Shown: in pieces, positions 10,780-20,502 of the stretch
Layout of the letters: every line of letters begins with the position of its first letter
Numbering within the stretch: position 1 is the stretch's first letter
Assembly: GCF_016495405.1 (NCBI RefSeq)
Contig: NZ_CP044522.1
Span: forward strand, 3,023,638-3,087,637
DNA: 64,000 bases
Origin: Cobetia sp. cqz5-12
Lineage (GTDB): Bacteria; Pseudomonadota; Gammaproteobacteria; Pseudomonadales; Halomonadaceae
Reading direction: 5' to 3'
Translations under genes and position numbers: made by a program
Notes under the pieces: generated by a model
The model's database searches: none
Seen by the model: only the letters and a program-made list of their open reading frames with translations
What the model was told of the DNA's origin: nothing

Positions 10780-10806
10780 GACCTCCCCTCGGGGAGGTCT
10801 TTTTTA
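10780..10806 (+). terminator. Rho-independent terminator of the importer 1 operon
   Basis: GACCTCCCC / GGGGAGGTC stem (10780-10799) followed by seven T with one more a few bases later. It lies 138 bp after the DctM stop codon. Confidence 0.9.
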
Positions 10807-10833
10807 TGTCGCCTGTCCAGCGCTCGCCGCTCG

Positions 10834-10893
10834 CAAAGCACTGCGACTAAAAGCATCGCGACTCAAAGCAACGCGACGGAAAGCACCGTCCTC
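10834..10893. repeat. Tandem array, 15-bp unit x 4
   Basis: Units at 10834, 10849, 10864 and 10879 follow MAAAGCAHYGCGACT with decreasing match in the last one. The array is non-coding and lies between the terminators at 10780 and 10941. Apart from these elements 10642-11012 holds nothing I recognise. Confidence 0.8.
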
Positions 10894-10940
10894 GCACACA
10901 TAGCCCCACACAGCTCAGCTCGGTACACAAACACGCACAC

Positions 10941-10987
10941 AAAAAAGCCGCCCCTTCCTTGCCGTGAGGCAGAAAGGGGCGGCTTTT
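10941..10987. terminator. Bidirectional terminator
   Basis: Six A and GCCGCCCCTT (10947-10956) face AAGGGGCGGC and five T (to 10987). It serves the minus-strand lipoprotein gene ending at 11013 and also backs up the importer 1 terminator. Confidence 0.9.
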
Positions 10988-11012
10988 TCGTCAACCGACA
11001 GGCGAGGCTAGA

Positions 11013-11189
11013 TCAGGACAGATGATCCGCCGGTGCGCTGGCCGGGGTGTCGATCATCGCGTGACCCTTGCCACCACCGCCACCGCCGCCGTGACCACCA
11101 TGGCCGTGGCCATGACCGAACAGACCACAACCACTCAGGGCCAGAGTCGCCGCGACCAGTGCAATCGGAAACAGGTTTTTGATACGCAT
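11013..11189 (-). CDS. Small Gly/His-rich lipoprotein
   Basis: A 58-aa protein. The start at 11189 is chosen because AAGGAGA lies just upstream and it gives a proper lipoprotein signal: MRIKNLF, hydrophobic core, then the lipobox LSGC (Cys21). The mature chain is extremely Gly- and His-rich (GHGHGHGGHGGGGGGGKGH), then a short tail with AMIDTP. Lipid-anchored His/Gly strings can bind Ni, Zn or Cu, so a metal-binding envelope role is conceivable but not shown. It stands alone between two terminators. I know of no functional name for it. Confidence 0.75.
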   Translation of the reverse strand: MRIKNLFPIALVAATLALSGCGLFGHGHGHGGHGGGGGGGKGHAMIDTPASAPADHLS

Positions 11190-11399
11190 GAGTCTCTCCT
11201 TCAAGGGGGTAGAGGCTGCTGCAAGGCCGAGCCATCCAGGACGGCACGACGCTGTCTGCAAGCCCTTACGTTCCCCTTCACATTACTCTGATCGACGACC
11301 AACGTTAAACCTTCGCAGCAGGCTTCCTTTTTTACTGCACGCCTTGTACAGGAGTTGCGACATGATTGTCGTGTAATGTACTACGCCGTTTTTTCCAGC

Positions 11400-12977
11400 T
11401 CAGCGCGACTTCAGCCCGCGCATATGCGCCGGTATCACCAGGCGCTCGAACAGCTCGAACAGCAGCTCGGCACAGATGGCCAGCAATGCCGCGGGAATCG
11501 CCCCGTAGAGCACCAGATCATAGTCATTGAGCGAAAGCCCGGTGACGATGGGCTCGCCCAGCCCGCCGGCGCCGATGAAGGCCGCCAGCGTCGCGGTACC
11601 GATATTGATGATGGCGGCGGTCTTGATGCCAGTGAGCAGGTTTGGCGTCGCCAGCGGCAGGATGACGTGACGCAACTGCTCGCGACGCGTCAGGCCCATG
11701 CCGCGTGCCACCTTGACCAGCAACGGGTCCACCGTCAGCAGCGCGGTGATGGCCGCGCGGATGATCGGCAGCAAGGAGTAGACGAACAGCGCGATCACCG
11801 CCGGTACCACCCCGATCCCGAACAGCGGAATCATCAGCGCCAGCAGCGCGATGGAAGGGACGGTCTGCAGCAGGCCGGTGACATAGAGCACCACCCGCGA
11901 GACCTTCGGATTGCGATAGACAAGCAAGGACAGCGGCAGGCCGACCAGACAGGCCAACAGCAATGCGGATAGCGTCAACTGCAGGTGCTCGATCAGATTG
12001 GTACCCAGCTTGTCCCACTTGGCGCCACTGACTTCACGCTGCTCGGTGGTGATGCCCTGCTCCTGAATGAAGCGGCTGGCGACCTGAGCGAAGGTCTTCT
12101 CGTCCGTGGAAACCTCGGCATTCAGCGCCTGCATGCTGTCTTCATCGAGACTCCCCGCCAGCTGGTTGAGCGCCGCAACGGCTTTCTCCGGCAAGGCGGC
12201 ATTCACGAAGGGCACCGCCAGATACTCGGGGAAGTAGCCCTTGTCATCTTCCAGCAGCACGAAATCGAAGCGCTTGATGTCGCCCTCGGTGGAATAGGCA
12301 TCGGTGCCATCTATCTTGCCCTCACGCAGCGCCTGATAGGCGATACCGTGCTCGATACCCCGTGGCACCTGGGAAAGGCCGTACTCCTTGGCCAACCCCG
12401 GCCAACCATCCGAACGCTTGATGAACTCATGTGACATCGCCAATGACAGGTCCGGGTGTGCCGCGAGATCACCGATGGTGCTGATGCCCAGCGATTCGGC
12501 CTGATCGCGGCGCATGCTGACGGCATAGGTATTGTTGAAGCCCAGCGGCTCGAGTACGCGCAGGCCCTGCTCGCGACTCAGCTCATCAAGCTTCTCGAGC
12601 GAAGGCACATCATCCAGCTTGAGAATGGCGTGGGCCAGGGTGCCGGTGTATTCGGGATAGACATCCAGCTCGCCTTCCGCCAGCCCCTGATAGGTGATGA
12701 TGGTCTGCCCCAGTCCCAAACGGCGCTCGACCGTGAAGCCGGCGTCCTCCAGCACCTGCGCGAATATCTCGCCCAGCAGATGGCCTTCGCGGTCCGCCTT
12801 GGAGCCGACCACGATCGGCTTGTCCTCTGGCCATGCCACGGCTTCCTCTTCCGCGCTGACAAGCGGGCTGCTCACCAGTGCTCCCAGACTCGCAAGCGCC
12901 AGGCCGGCAACCATCAGCGCGCCAGAAAGCCCGCGGCGCGAGCGTTGCAGGACGGGAGTCGTCATCAGCGTCTTCAT
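11400..12977 (-). CDS. Fused substrate-binding/permease protein of a quaternary-amine ABC importer
   Basis: A 525-aa fusion. An N-terminal signal/anchor (about 17-40) precedes an OpuAC/OsmF-type binding domain at about 50-320 (IVVGSKADREGHLLGEIFAQ, ELDVYPEYTGTLAHAIL, IDGTDAYSTEGDI). A ProW/OpuCB-type permease follows from about 330 with about five to six helices and the ABC-coupling EAA-like loop GMGLTRREQLRHVILPLA. The family imports glycine betaine, choline, carnitine or similar osmolytes. The order receptor then permease is the reverse of Gram-positive OpuFB/EgtU proteins. The ATPase gene upstream overlaps by 4 bp, so both proteins form one importer. Confidence 0.9.
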   Translation of the reverse strand: MKTLMTTPVLQRSRRGLSGALMVAGLALASLGALVSSPLVSAEEEAVAWPEDKPIVVGSKADREGHLLGEIFAQVLEDAGFTVERRLGLGQTIITYQGLAEGELDVYPEYTGTLAHAILKLDDVPSLEKLDELSREQGLRVLEPLGFNNTYAVSMRRDQAESLGISTIGDLAAHPDLSLAMSHEFIKRSDGWPGLAKEYGLSQVPRGIEHGIAYQALREGKIDGTDAYSTEGDIKRFDFVLLEDDKGYFPEYLAVPFVNAALPEKAVAALNQLAGSLDEDSMQALNAEVSTDEKTFAQVASRFIQEQGITTEQREVSGAKWDKLGTNLIEHLQLTLSALLLACLVGLPLSLLVYRNPKVSRVVLYVTGLLQTVPSIALLALMIPLFGIGVVPAVIALFVYSLLPIIRAAITALLTVDPLLVKVARGMGLTRREQLRHVILPLATPNLLTGIKTAAIINIGTATLAAFIGAGGLGEPIVTGLSLNDYDLVLYGAIPAALLAICAELLFELFERLVIPAHMRGLKSR

Positions 12978-13714
12978 GCGCGTGCCTCCAGCAGTCGGGC
13001 CACGCGCTCATCCGCTGGCGACGTGGTGATGGTGTCGGGGCTGGCGGCCTGCAGTATCACGCCGGGCGCCATCACCACCATGTGATCGGACAGGCTCAGT
13101 GCCTCATTCATGTCATGGGTCACCATCACCACGCTGCGCGGCTCCTCCTGCTGCATGCGCTGGAACTGGGCATGCACCTCAATGCGCGTGATCGGGTCGA
13201 CGGCCGAGAAGGCCTCATCGAGCAGCAACAACGGTGGCTCCAGCATCATGGCGCGACACAGGCCGACGCGCTGGGCCTGACCGCCGGAAATCTCGTGGGG
13301 ATAGCGCGTCAGCAGCGCCATGTCGAGATCCATCATCTGGAACAGTCGCGCGATGCGCGCCTTGACGCGCTCGGCGCTCCAGCCTTCGCGGTCAGCGAGA
13401 ATGGCGACGTTGTCGCGCACGCTGAGATGGGGAAAGAGACCGATCTGCTGGACGGCATAGCCGATGCGTCGACGCATGGCTGGCAGGTTGGCGTAATCGA
13501 CGGCGGCGCCGAATACCTTGACCTCGCCTTCATCCGGGCGGATCAGGCCGTTGATCAGCTGCAGCAGGGTCGATTTGCCACAGCCGCTGGCACCGACCAG
13601 GGCGGTGATACGGTCACGCGGCAGTTCAAGATCAATGCCTTCAAACAGGCGCTGACCGGCAAAGCCCTTGTGCAGGCCGCTGAAGCGGACTGCCGGGGCG
13701 GTGTCATCACTCAT
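12974..13714 (-). CDS. ATP-binding protein of the quaternary-amine ABC importer
   Basis: The 246-aa ABC ATPase energises the fused protein encoded next. It has Walker A GASGCGKST near residue 40, the Q-loop YAVQQIGLFPHL near 86, the signature SGGQAQRVGLCRA near 139, Walker B LLLLDEAFSAVD near 158 and the switch His in MVTHDMNEAL. It lacks the C-terminal CBS domains seen in OpuCA/ProV types, so any osmotic gating must be elsewhere. It is the first gene of the two-gene operon; AGAAGGAC serves as ribosome site. Confidence 0.93.
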   Translation of the reverse strand: MSDDTAPAVRFSGLHKGFAGQRLFEGIDLELPRDRITALVGASGCGKSTLLQLINGLIRPDEGEVKVFGAAVDYANLPAMRRRIGYAVQQIGLFPHLSVRDNVAILADREGWSAERVKARIARLFQMMDLDMALLTRYPHEISGGQAQRVGLCRAMMLEPPLLLLDEAFSAVDPITRIEVHAQFQRMQQEEPRSVVMVTHDMNEALSLSDHMVVMAPGVILQAASPDTITTSPADERVARLLEARA

Positions 13715-14040
13715 CGAGTAGGTCCTTCTAGGCAGGTGAGCATGAGTCTGGAATGGCGGAAAGCGCTGGCGAGTCAGCGCACTTGCACACTGGAGCGTGC
13801 CGGTGACACCAGGCAGGCGACGGGGATGCTCCCCACTGACGCCCTCACGACTTCCTCAATCAACAGTGACTACAGCGTCTCAGCTTATCAAGTCACCCCG
13901 GCGATGCCGGAGCAAATTCGTTCCTGAGCTGACTTCTCTCAATGACCTTGTCGACCTGACTTCACATAACTCAGCTCCTCTACCTGACACTCCCCTCTCG
14001 AGTCTCCCTGCTGACCTTCTGCCGCAAGCCCTGCGACCTT

Positions 14041-14093
14041 GGTCAAAGCACCTCACAATGACCTTTACGTTAACGTCAACTTTGACCTAGAGT
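14041..14093 (+). promoter_or_regulatory. liu promoter with LiuR-type (MerR) palindrome
   Basis: TTTACGTTAACGTCAA at 14064-14079 is a palindrome with one mismatch and fits my memory of the LiuR operator of leucine-degradation genes in Proteobacteria. It falls between a -35-like TTTACG (14064) and a -10-like TAGAGT (14088) with an 18-bp spacer, longer than the usual 17, as MerR-type activators use. GGTCAAAG (14041-14048) and CTTTGACC (14080-14087) form a further 8-bp inverted repeat around it. No MerR gene lies in the window. The rest of 13715-14286 holds only the array at 14145. Confidence 0.65.
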
Positions 14094-14144
14094 AATTTCC
14101 ATCACACGCCAAGGCGGCCCATGTCGGGCGGACTTGACAAGCCC

Positions 14145-14214
14145 TTCGCGACAGATCGTTTGCGACAGATCGTTTGCGACAGACCGTTTGCGACAGACCG
14201 TTTGCGACAGACCG
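14145..14214. repeat. Tandem array, 14-bp unit x 5
   Basis: Five abutting units TTYGCGACAGAYCG; the last three are identical. The array lies between the liu promoter and liuA, so it should be transcribed in the 5' leader of the operon. The units are too short and lack spacers, so this is not a CRISPR. Confidence 0.9.
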
Positions 14215-14286
14215 TTCACCATCAGGTCATCACAGCCCCTGGCGGGCCTTGCTCATCGCGCCTAACCGTCTACAGGATGCCAGATC

Positions 14287-15456
14287 ATGCACAGCCTCTA
14301 TTCACCGCTGGATTTCGGACTCGACGAGACACATACCCTGCTGCGTGAGCAGGTCAACGCCTTTGCCCGCGACGAGATCGCGCCGCGCGCCGCCGAGATC
14401 GATGCCAGCAATGCCTTCCCCGATGACCTGTGGCAGAAGTTCGGCGACATGGGCCTGCTCGGCATCACCGTGCCCGACGAGGACGGCGGCAGCGGCATGG
14501 GCTATCTGGCGCACTGCATCGCGATGGAAGAGATCTCGCGTGCCAGTGCCTCGGTGGCGCTCTCCTACGGCGCGCATTCCAACCTGTGCGTGAACCAGAT
14601 CAAGCTCAACGGCACTGCCGAGCAGAAGGCACGCTATCTGCCCAAGCTGATGAGTGGCGAGCATGTCGGCGCGCTGGCGATGTCCGAACCCGGCGCCGGC
14701 TCTGACGTGGTCTCGATGCAGCTCAAGGCCGAGCTGCGCGGCGATCACTATGTGCTCAACGGCAACAAGATGTGGATCACCAACGGCCCGGATGCCCATA
14801 CCCTGGTGGTCTACGCGAAGACCGACCCGGACGCCGGCTCCAAGGGCATCACCGCCTTCATCATCGAGCGCGACTTCCCCGGTTTCTCCACCGCCCAGAA
14901 GCTCGACAAGCTCGGCATGCGCGGCTCCAACACCTGCGAGCTGGTCTTCCAGGATTGCCAGGTGCCGGTGGAGAACGTGCTGGGTGAGGTCAATCGTGGC
15001 GTCAAGGTGCTGATGTCGGGGCTTGATTTCGAACGCACCGTGCTGGCCGCCGGCCCCATCGGCATCATGCAGGCCTGCATGGATATCGTGGTGCCCTACC
15101 TGCATGAGCGCCGCCAGTTCGGCCAGGCCATCGGTGAATTCCAGCTGGTGCAGGGCAAGGTCGCCGACATGTACACCACCCTCAATGCCTGTCGCGCCTA
15201 TCTGTATGCGGTCGCCAATGCCTGTGATCGCGGCCAGACCTCACGCAAGGACGCCGCGGGCGTGATTCTCTACTGCGCCGAGAAGGCCACCCAGATGGCG
15301 CTGGATGCCATCCAGCTGCTCGGCGGCAACGGCTACATCAACGAGTACGCCACCGGACGGCTGCTGCGAGACGCCAAGCTGTACGAGATTGGCGCCGGCA
15401 CCAGCGAGATTCGCCGCATGCTGATCGGGCGTGAACTGTTCAACGAGAGCGCCTGA
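14287..15456 (+). CDS. liuA: Isovaleryl-CoA dehydrogenase
   Basis: An FAD enzyme that oxidises isovaleryl-CoA to 3-methylcrotonyl-CoA in leucine breakdown. The 389 aa show [20 protein letters not shown] near residue 130, [20 protein letters not shown] near 160, and [18 protein letters not shown], where Glu249 matches the unusual catalytic base position of isovaleryl-CoA dehydrogenases. The C-terminal [19 protein letters not shown] is also family-typical. It heads the liuABCDE operon; electrons should go to ETF. Confidence 0.96.
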   Translation: MHSLYSPLDFGLDETHTLLREQVNAFARDEIAPRAAEIDASNAFPDDLWQKFGDMGLLGITVPDEDGGSGMGYLAHCIAMEEISRASASVALSYGAHSNLCVNQIKLNGTAEQKARYLPKLMSGEHVGALAMSEPGAGSDVVSMQLKAELRGDHYVLNGNKMWITNGPDAHTLVVYAKTDPDAGSKGITAFIIERDFPGFSTAQKLDKLGMRGSNTCELVFQDCQVPVENVLGEVNRGVKVLMSGLDFERTVLAAGPIGIMQACMDIVVPYLHERRQFGQAIGEFQLVQGKVADMYTTLNACRAYLYAVANACDRGQTSRKDAAGVILYCAEKATQMALDAIQLLGGNGYINEYATGRLLRDAKLYEIGAGTSEIRRMLIGRELFNESA

Positions 15457-15511
15457 CACCTCTCTTCATCCCCTACTCTTTTCGTATCCCTTCGCCGCTG
15501 GAGCTTGCTCG

Positions 15512-17119
15512 ATGGCCATACTGACCTCCCTGATCAATCCGCGCAGTGACCAGTTCCGCGCCAATGAAGCGGCGATGCAGGCCGAGGTCGATCGCCTGCA
15601 CCAGCTGCTGGAGACCGTCGCGGCCGGCGGCGGTGACAAGGCGCGAGAGCGTCACGAGTCGCGCGGCAAGCTGTTCGTGCGCGAACGCATCGACCACCTG
15701 ATCGATGAAGGCTCGCCCTTCCTCGAACTCTCTGCGCTGGCGGCCCATGACGTCTATGACAGCCCCGTCCCCGGCGCAGGCCTGGTCACCGGCATCGGCC
15801 GCGTCAGCGGCGTGGAGTGCGTCATCGTCGCCAACGACGCCACCGTCAAGGGTGGCACCTACTTCCCGATGACGGCCAAGAAGCATCTGCGCGCCCAGGA
15901 GATCGCCCGCAAGCATCGCCTGCCGTGTCTCTATCTGGTCGATTCCGGCGGCGCGCACCTGCCCCACCAGGACGAGGTCTTCCCGGACCGCGACCACTTC
16001 GGCCGCATCTTCTACAACCAGGCCACGCTGTCTGCCGAAGGTATCCCGCAGATCGCCGTGGTGATGGGCTCGTGCACCGCCGGCGGCGCCTATGTGCCGG
16101 CGATGGCGGACGAATCCATCATCGTGCGCGAGCAAGGCACCATCTTCCTGGCGGGGCCGCCGCTGGTGAAGGCCGCCACCGGTGAGGACATCAGCGCCGA
16201 AGCCCTCGGCGGTGCCGAGGTGCACTGCAGGATCAGCGGCGTGGCCGACCATCTGGCCGACAACGACGCCCATGCCCTGCAGCTGGCTCGCCGCGCCGTG
16301 TCGCGCCTCAACTGGCAACGCAAGGGCCAGCTCGCGCTGCGCGAATCGCGTCCGCCACGCCTGGACCCGCAGGAGCTCTACGGCATCGTCGGCACGGATC
16401 TCAAGAAACCCTACGACGTGCGCGAAGTGATCGGCCGACTGGTGGATGACTCGGACTTCGACGAGTTCAAGCGCGAGTACGGCGAGACGCTGGTCACCGG
16501 CTTCGCGCATCTGCATGGCCATCCGGTCGGCATCCTCGCCAACAATGGCGTGCTGTTCTCGGAAAGCGCCCTCAAGGGCGCACACTTCATCGAGCTGTGC
16601 ACCCAGCGCCGAATTCCGCTGATCTTCCTGCAGAACATCACCGGCTTCATGGTCGGCTCGCGTTACGAGCACGAAGGCATCGCCAAGCACGGCGCCAAAC
16701 TGGTGGCGGCGGTGGCCTGCGCCAGGGTACCCAAGTTCACGGTGCTGATCGGTGGCAGTTTCGGCGCGGGCAACTACGGCATGTGCGGGCGCGCCTATGA
16801 CCCCAACCTGCTGTTCATGTGGCCCAACTCACGCATCTCGGTGATGGGCGGCGAGCAGGCCGCCAACGTGCTGGCACAGGTCAAGCGCGACCAGCATGCC
16901 CGCGAGGGGCGCGAGTGGCCCGCCGAGGAAGAAGAGGCCTTCAAGGCGCCGGTACGCGAGCAGTACGAGCGTCAGGGCCATCCGACCTACGCCAGTGCGC
17001 GCCTGTGGGATGACGGCGTGATCGACCCGCTGCAGACCCGCGACATCCTGGGGCTGTCACTGGCCGCGGCCATGAATGCCGAGATCGAGGACAGTCGCTT
17101 CGGTGTGCTTCGCATGTAA
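15512..17119 (+). CDS. liuB: 3-methylcrotonyl-CoA carboxylase beta subunit (carboxyltransferase)
   Basis: Transfers CO2 from biotin on the alpha subunit to 3-methylcrotonyl-CoA. The start at 15512 ([15 protein letters not shown]) gives a normal 535-aa protein; the extra in-frame upstream codons overlap the liuA end. Key stretches are the acyl-CoA pocket [15 protein letters not shown] near residue 194, [15 protein letters not shown] near 215 and [18 protein letters not shown] near 415, followed by [15 protein letters not shown]. It lies second in the liu operon, 55 bp after liuA. Confidence 0.95.
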   Translation: MAILTSLINPRSDQFRANEAAMQAEVDRLHQLLETVAAGGGDKARERHESRGKLFVRERIDHLIDEGSPFLELSALAAHDVYDSPVPGAGLVTGIGRVSGVECVIVANDATVKGGTYFPMTAKKHLRAQEIARKHRLPCLYLVDSGGAHLPHQDEVFPDRDHFGRIFYNQATLSAEGIPQIAVVMGSCTAGGAYVPAMADESIIVREQGTIFLAGPPLVKAATGEDISAEALGGAEVHCRISGVADHLADNDAHALQLARRAVSRLNWQRKGQLALRESRPPRLDPQELYGIVGTDLKKPYDVREVIGRLVDDSDFDEFKREYGETLVTGFAHLHGHPVGILANNGVLFSESALKGAHFIELCTQRRIPLIFLQNITGFMVGSRYEHEGIAKHGAKLVAAVACARVPKFTVLIGGSFGAGNYGMCGRAYDPNLLFMWPNSRISVMGGEQAANVLAQVKRDQHAREGREWPAEEEEAFKAPVREQYERQGHPTYASARLWDDGVIDPLQTRDILGLSLAAAMNAEIEDSRFGVLRM

Positions 17120-17202
17120 CCCGTCAAGCGCTACAACGATGATTGTGACCTGCACCGAACACAAGTAGTCATCTTGAAGCTAACAGAATGGAAGAAAGCA
17201 CG

Positions 17203-18042
17203 ATGACAGAGCCTCGCAAATCGAGTCGCCTCGAGATAGATCGACACGGCGTCGCCCGCCTCACCCTGCTGCGCCCCGAGGTGCACAACGCCTTCGATGA
17301 TCTGCTGATTGCGGAGCTGAATCAGCATCTGGAGAACCTGCACATCAAGGCGAGTCGCGACGAGGTGCGTGTGGTGGTGCTGGCCTCCGAGGGCAAGAGC
17401 TTCTCGGCCGGCGCCGACCTCAAGTGGATGCAGCGCATGGTCGAGTATTCGCTGGAGGATAACCTCGCCGACTCACGCGAGCTTGCGCGCCTGATGCAGC
17501 TGCTCGATGAGCTGCCCTGCCCCAGCGTGTGTCGTGTCCAGGGCGCCACCTTCGGCGGTGCCGTCGGTCTGGCGGCCTGCTGCGACATCGTGATTGCCGC
17601 CGAGCGGGCGCGCTTCTGTCTCTCCGAAGTGCGCATCGGGCTGGCACCGGCTGCCATCAGTCCCTACGTGCAGCGCGCCATCGGCTCACGCCAGATGCGC
17701 CGTTATGCGCTCAGCGCCGAGGTGATCGACAGTGTTACCGCGCAGCGCATCGGCCTGGTCCACGAGACCTGCCTCGATGAGCTGCTGGAGGCGCGCGTCA
17801 CGGAGATGGTGCAGACCCTGCTGGCCACCTCGCCTGCCGCCAGCCGCGCCACCAAGGCACTGCTCAGCGAGGTCGCTCAGGCCCCAGCCAGCGCCGCGAC
17901 CCGTGAACGCTGCTGCGAGGTGATCAGCCAGCTGCGCGTCAGCGAACAGGGCCAGGCCGGTCTGGCCGCCTTCTTCGCCGGCACGCCGGCGCCCTGGGTG
18001 CCGACCGAGAACCAAACAACCGAGACGCCCAAGTCCTCGTGA
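17203..18042 (+). CDS. liuC: Methylglutaconyl-CoA hydratase (crotonase family)
   Basis: Hydrates 3-methylglutaconyl-CoA to HMG-CoA, the step between the carboxylase and the lyase. The 279-aa protein has the crotonase oxyanion-hole segments GKSFSAGADLKWM near residue 64 and GATFGGAVGLAACCDIVIA near 110. The start at 17203 is preferred because GGAAG lies 8 bp upstream; an ATG 15 bp earlier (17188) is an alternative. Its place between liuB and liuD supports the call over a generic enoyl-CoA hydratase. Confidence 0.92.
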   Translation: MTEPRKSSRLEIDRHGVARLTLLRPEVHNAFDDLLIAELNQHLENLHIKASRDEVRVVVLASEGKSFSAGADLKWMQRMVEYSLEDNLADSRELARLMQLLDELPCPSVCRVQGATFGGAVGLAACCDIVIAAERARFCLSEVRIGLAPAAISPYVQRAIGSRQMRRYALSAEVIDSVTAQRIGLVHETCLDELLEARVTEMVQTLLATSPAASRATKALLSEVAQAPASAATRERCCEVISQLRVSEQGQAGLAAFFAGTPAPWVPTENQTTETPKSS

Positions 18043-18195
18043 TCACCAGAGGCCTGAAGCCGCTGGCGGCATATCGACGCTCTCGGCACTGGTCATCACT
18101 CTCGGCCATCCACCTCGGCCATGCCTGCCGGATTTTTTCTCAAGAGCTTTTCTCTTCCTGATTTCCCTAGCCACCTTCGCCACAGGACGCTTGCC

Positions 18196-20496
18196 ATGAA
18201 CGCCAACCGCGAGACAGACCAGCCCCTCCCCGCCGGTTGCGGCGAGATCCGCAAGCTGCTGGTCGCCAACCGGGGTGAGATCGCCGTACGCGTGATGCGC
18301 ACCGCTCGCGCGATGGGCATCCAGACAGTGGCGGTCTACTCCGATGCCGACGCCGATGCCCTGCATGTGCGCGAGGCCGACGAGGCCGTGCGTCTCGGCC
18401 CCGCCAGCGCCCGCGAAAGCTATCTGGACATCGACAAGGTGATCGCTGCCGCACGCAAAAGTGGTGCCGATGCCGTGCATCCCGGTTATGGCTTCCTGTC
18501 CGAGAACGCCGCCTTCGTCAGCGCGCTGGCCGAGGCCGGCATCATCTTCGTCGGCCCGCCCCAGAGCGCGATCGCCGACATGGGCGACAAGTCCGCCGCC
18601 AAGATGCGCATGCAGGCGGCCAATGTGCCGCTGGTACCTGGCTACCACGGCGATGACCAGCAGGATGCGCTGTTGCAGGCCGAAGCGGACCGCATGGGCT
18701 ATCCGGTGCTGATCAAGGCCTGCGCCGGCGGGGGCGGCAAGGGCATGCGCGTAGTCGAGAGCGCGGGGGAATTTTCAGCGGCGCTGGCCAGCTGTCGTCG
18801 TGAATCCCGCGCCGCCTTCGGTGACGAGCGCATGCTGATCGAGAAATACCTGACCCAGCCACGCCACGTCGAAGTCCAGGTGTTCTGTGACAGCTACGGC
18901 AGCGGTGTCTATCTGTTCGAGCGCGATTGCAGTGTCCAGCGTCGCCACCAGAAGGTGCTGGAAGAGGCGCCCGCGCCGGGACTGACGCCGTCGCTGCGCC
19001 GTGAGATGGGCGAGGCCGCCGTGCGGGCAGCGCGCGAGATCGGCTATGTCGGTGCCGGCACCATCGAGTTTCTGCTCGACGCGCCGCAACCGGGCAGCGA
19101 AAGCCACGGCGCCTTCTACTTCATGGAGATGAACACCCGCCTGCAGGTCGAGCACCCGGTGACCGAGATGATCACCGGCGAAGACCTCGTCGAATGGCAA
19201 CTGCGCATCGCACGCGGTGAGCGCCTGCCGCGCCAGCAGGATGAGCTGACGTTGAGCGGCCACAGCTTCGAGGCGCGCCTCTACGCCGAAGACCCGGACA
19301 ACGACTTCCTGCCCGCTACCGGTGTGCTGGAACGCTTCCGGCTGGATCTGGCGGGTGGCGAACTGACCGCACAACAGGTACGCATGGACAGCGGCGTCGC
19401 CGAGGGCGATGAAGTCTCGATGCATTACGACCCGATGCTGGCCAAGCTGATCAGCTACGGTCCGACTCGTGAACAGGCCCTCGAGACACTGTTGCGCGCG
19501 TTGGCGGCGCTGGAAGTGCGCGGCGTCACCACCAACCGTGCCTTCCTGTCCCGCCTGGCCGGTCATGCTGACTTCCGCGCCGCCGAGCTGGATACCCGCT
19601 TCATCGAACGTCATCACGACAGCCTGTTCCCAACGGCGACGCTGGATCACGATAGCCTCGCGGCCAGTGCCTTGCTGGCGCTGTCGCGCCTGAATGAGCA
19701 AGCCAGCCACGCAACACATTCGCGCTCCACATCACATCCGAGCCAAGCGCCCTGCGCCAGCCCGTGGGAGCGCCGCGATGGCTGGCGCAATGGCCTGCCA
19801 TATCAGGTGCGCCTGGCGCTGTATCTGCCCGCTGACGCCGACGCCGATGAGCGCAGCGACAAGGTGGCGCATATCATCGCGCGCCGCCCGGTAACGCATG
19901 CCTCCCTGGCGAATACGCACACCTCAAATACGTCATCGATGAGCGATTCGCACGGCGACTGGCAGATTGAAGTGACCACTCACTGCGGAGATAAAAGACA
20001 GACCACAAGTCATCTTGGGCGACTCACTCGCCTTGAAGGCAACGCCATCGCCGTGACGCTGGATGGCTATCGTCGTCGCTTCCAGGCCAGTCACGCGCCG
20101 GCGCGCGGCGGTGAAGTGCTGGTGCTGTCGTCAGCGCAGCACAGCCAGTCCGGCAGCACTCCACAGGGGGAATCACGCCTGCTGTGGCGGCGCGCCGATG
20201 CCGTGGACCACGCGCGCCACGAGACCCAGGCGACCCTGAATGCGCCGATGAATGGCACCGTAGTCGCGCAGCTGGTCGCGCCGGGCAGCCATGTCCCGCA
20301 GGGCACGCCCTTGATGGTGATGGAGGCGATGAAGATGGAGCACACCCTCAATGCCCCCGCCGATGGCGAGGTCGCACAGTTCCACTTCTCGGCCGGTGAC
20401 AGCGTGGTCCAGGGCGATGTGCTGCTCGAGTTCAAGGCCGAGCAGACCTCGGCGGACAAGGTCGAGTCGAGCAAGGACGAGACGAACAAGGAGTAA
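18196..20496 (+). CDS. liuD: 3-methylcrotonyl-CoA carboxylase alpha subunit (biotin carboxylase/BCCP)
   Basis: Carboxylates biotin with ATP and carries it to LiuB. The start at 18196 (MNANRETDQ) has AGGA upstream and is preferred to the longer frame. In 766 aa I see KLLVANRGEIAVRVMRTARA near residue 21, the ATP-grasp loop KACAGGGGKGMRVVES near 175, MNTRLQVEHPVTEMITGEDL near 312 and the biotinyl domain with VMEAMKMEHTL near 709. A low-complexity His/Ser/Thr stretch (about 500-515) and a second one rich in Thr/Ser (about 570) look like lineage-specific linkers. Confidence 0.95.
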   Translation: MNANRETDQPLPAGCGEIRKLLVANRGEIAVRVMRTARAMGIQTVAVYSDADADALHVREADEAVRLGPASARESYLDIDKVIAAARKSGADAVHPGYGFLSENAAFVSALAEAGIIFVGPPQSAIADMGDKSAAKMRMQAANVPLVPGYHGDDQQDALLQAEADRMGYPVLIKACAGGGGKGMRVVESAGEFSAALASCRRESRAAFGDERMLIEKYLTQPRHVEVQVFCDSYGSGVYLFERDCSVQRRHQKVLEEAPAPGLTPSLRREMGEAAVRAAREIGYVGAGTIEFLLDAPQPGSESHGAFYFMEMNTRLQVEHPVTEMITGEDLVEWQLRIARGERLPRQQDELTLSGHSFEARLYAEDPDNDFLPATGVLERFRLDLAGGELTAQQVRMDSGVAEGDEVSMHYDPMLAKLISYGPTREQALETLLRALAALEVRGVTTNRAFLSRLAGHADFRAAELDTRFIERHHDSLFPTATLDHDSLAASALLALSRLNEQASHATHSRSTSHPSQAPCASPWERRDGWRNGLPYQVRLALYLPADADADERSDKVAHIIARRPVTHASLANTHTSNTSSMSDSHGDWQIEVTTHCGDKRQTTSHLGRLTRLEGNAIAVTLDGYRRRFQASHAPARGGEVLVLSSAQHSQSGSTPQGESRLLWRRADAVDHARHETQATLNAPMNGTVVAQLVAPGSHVPQGTPLMVMEAMKMEHTLNAPADGEVAQFHFSAGDSVVQGDVLLEFKAEQTSADKVESSKDETNKE

Positions 20497-20502
20497 GTCA
20501 GC

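Noticed and set aside
14145..14214. CRISPR array
   Set aside because: The units abut without spacers and are only 14 bp long; no cas genes are near. It is a minisatellite.
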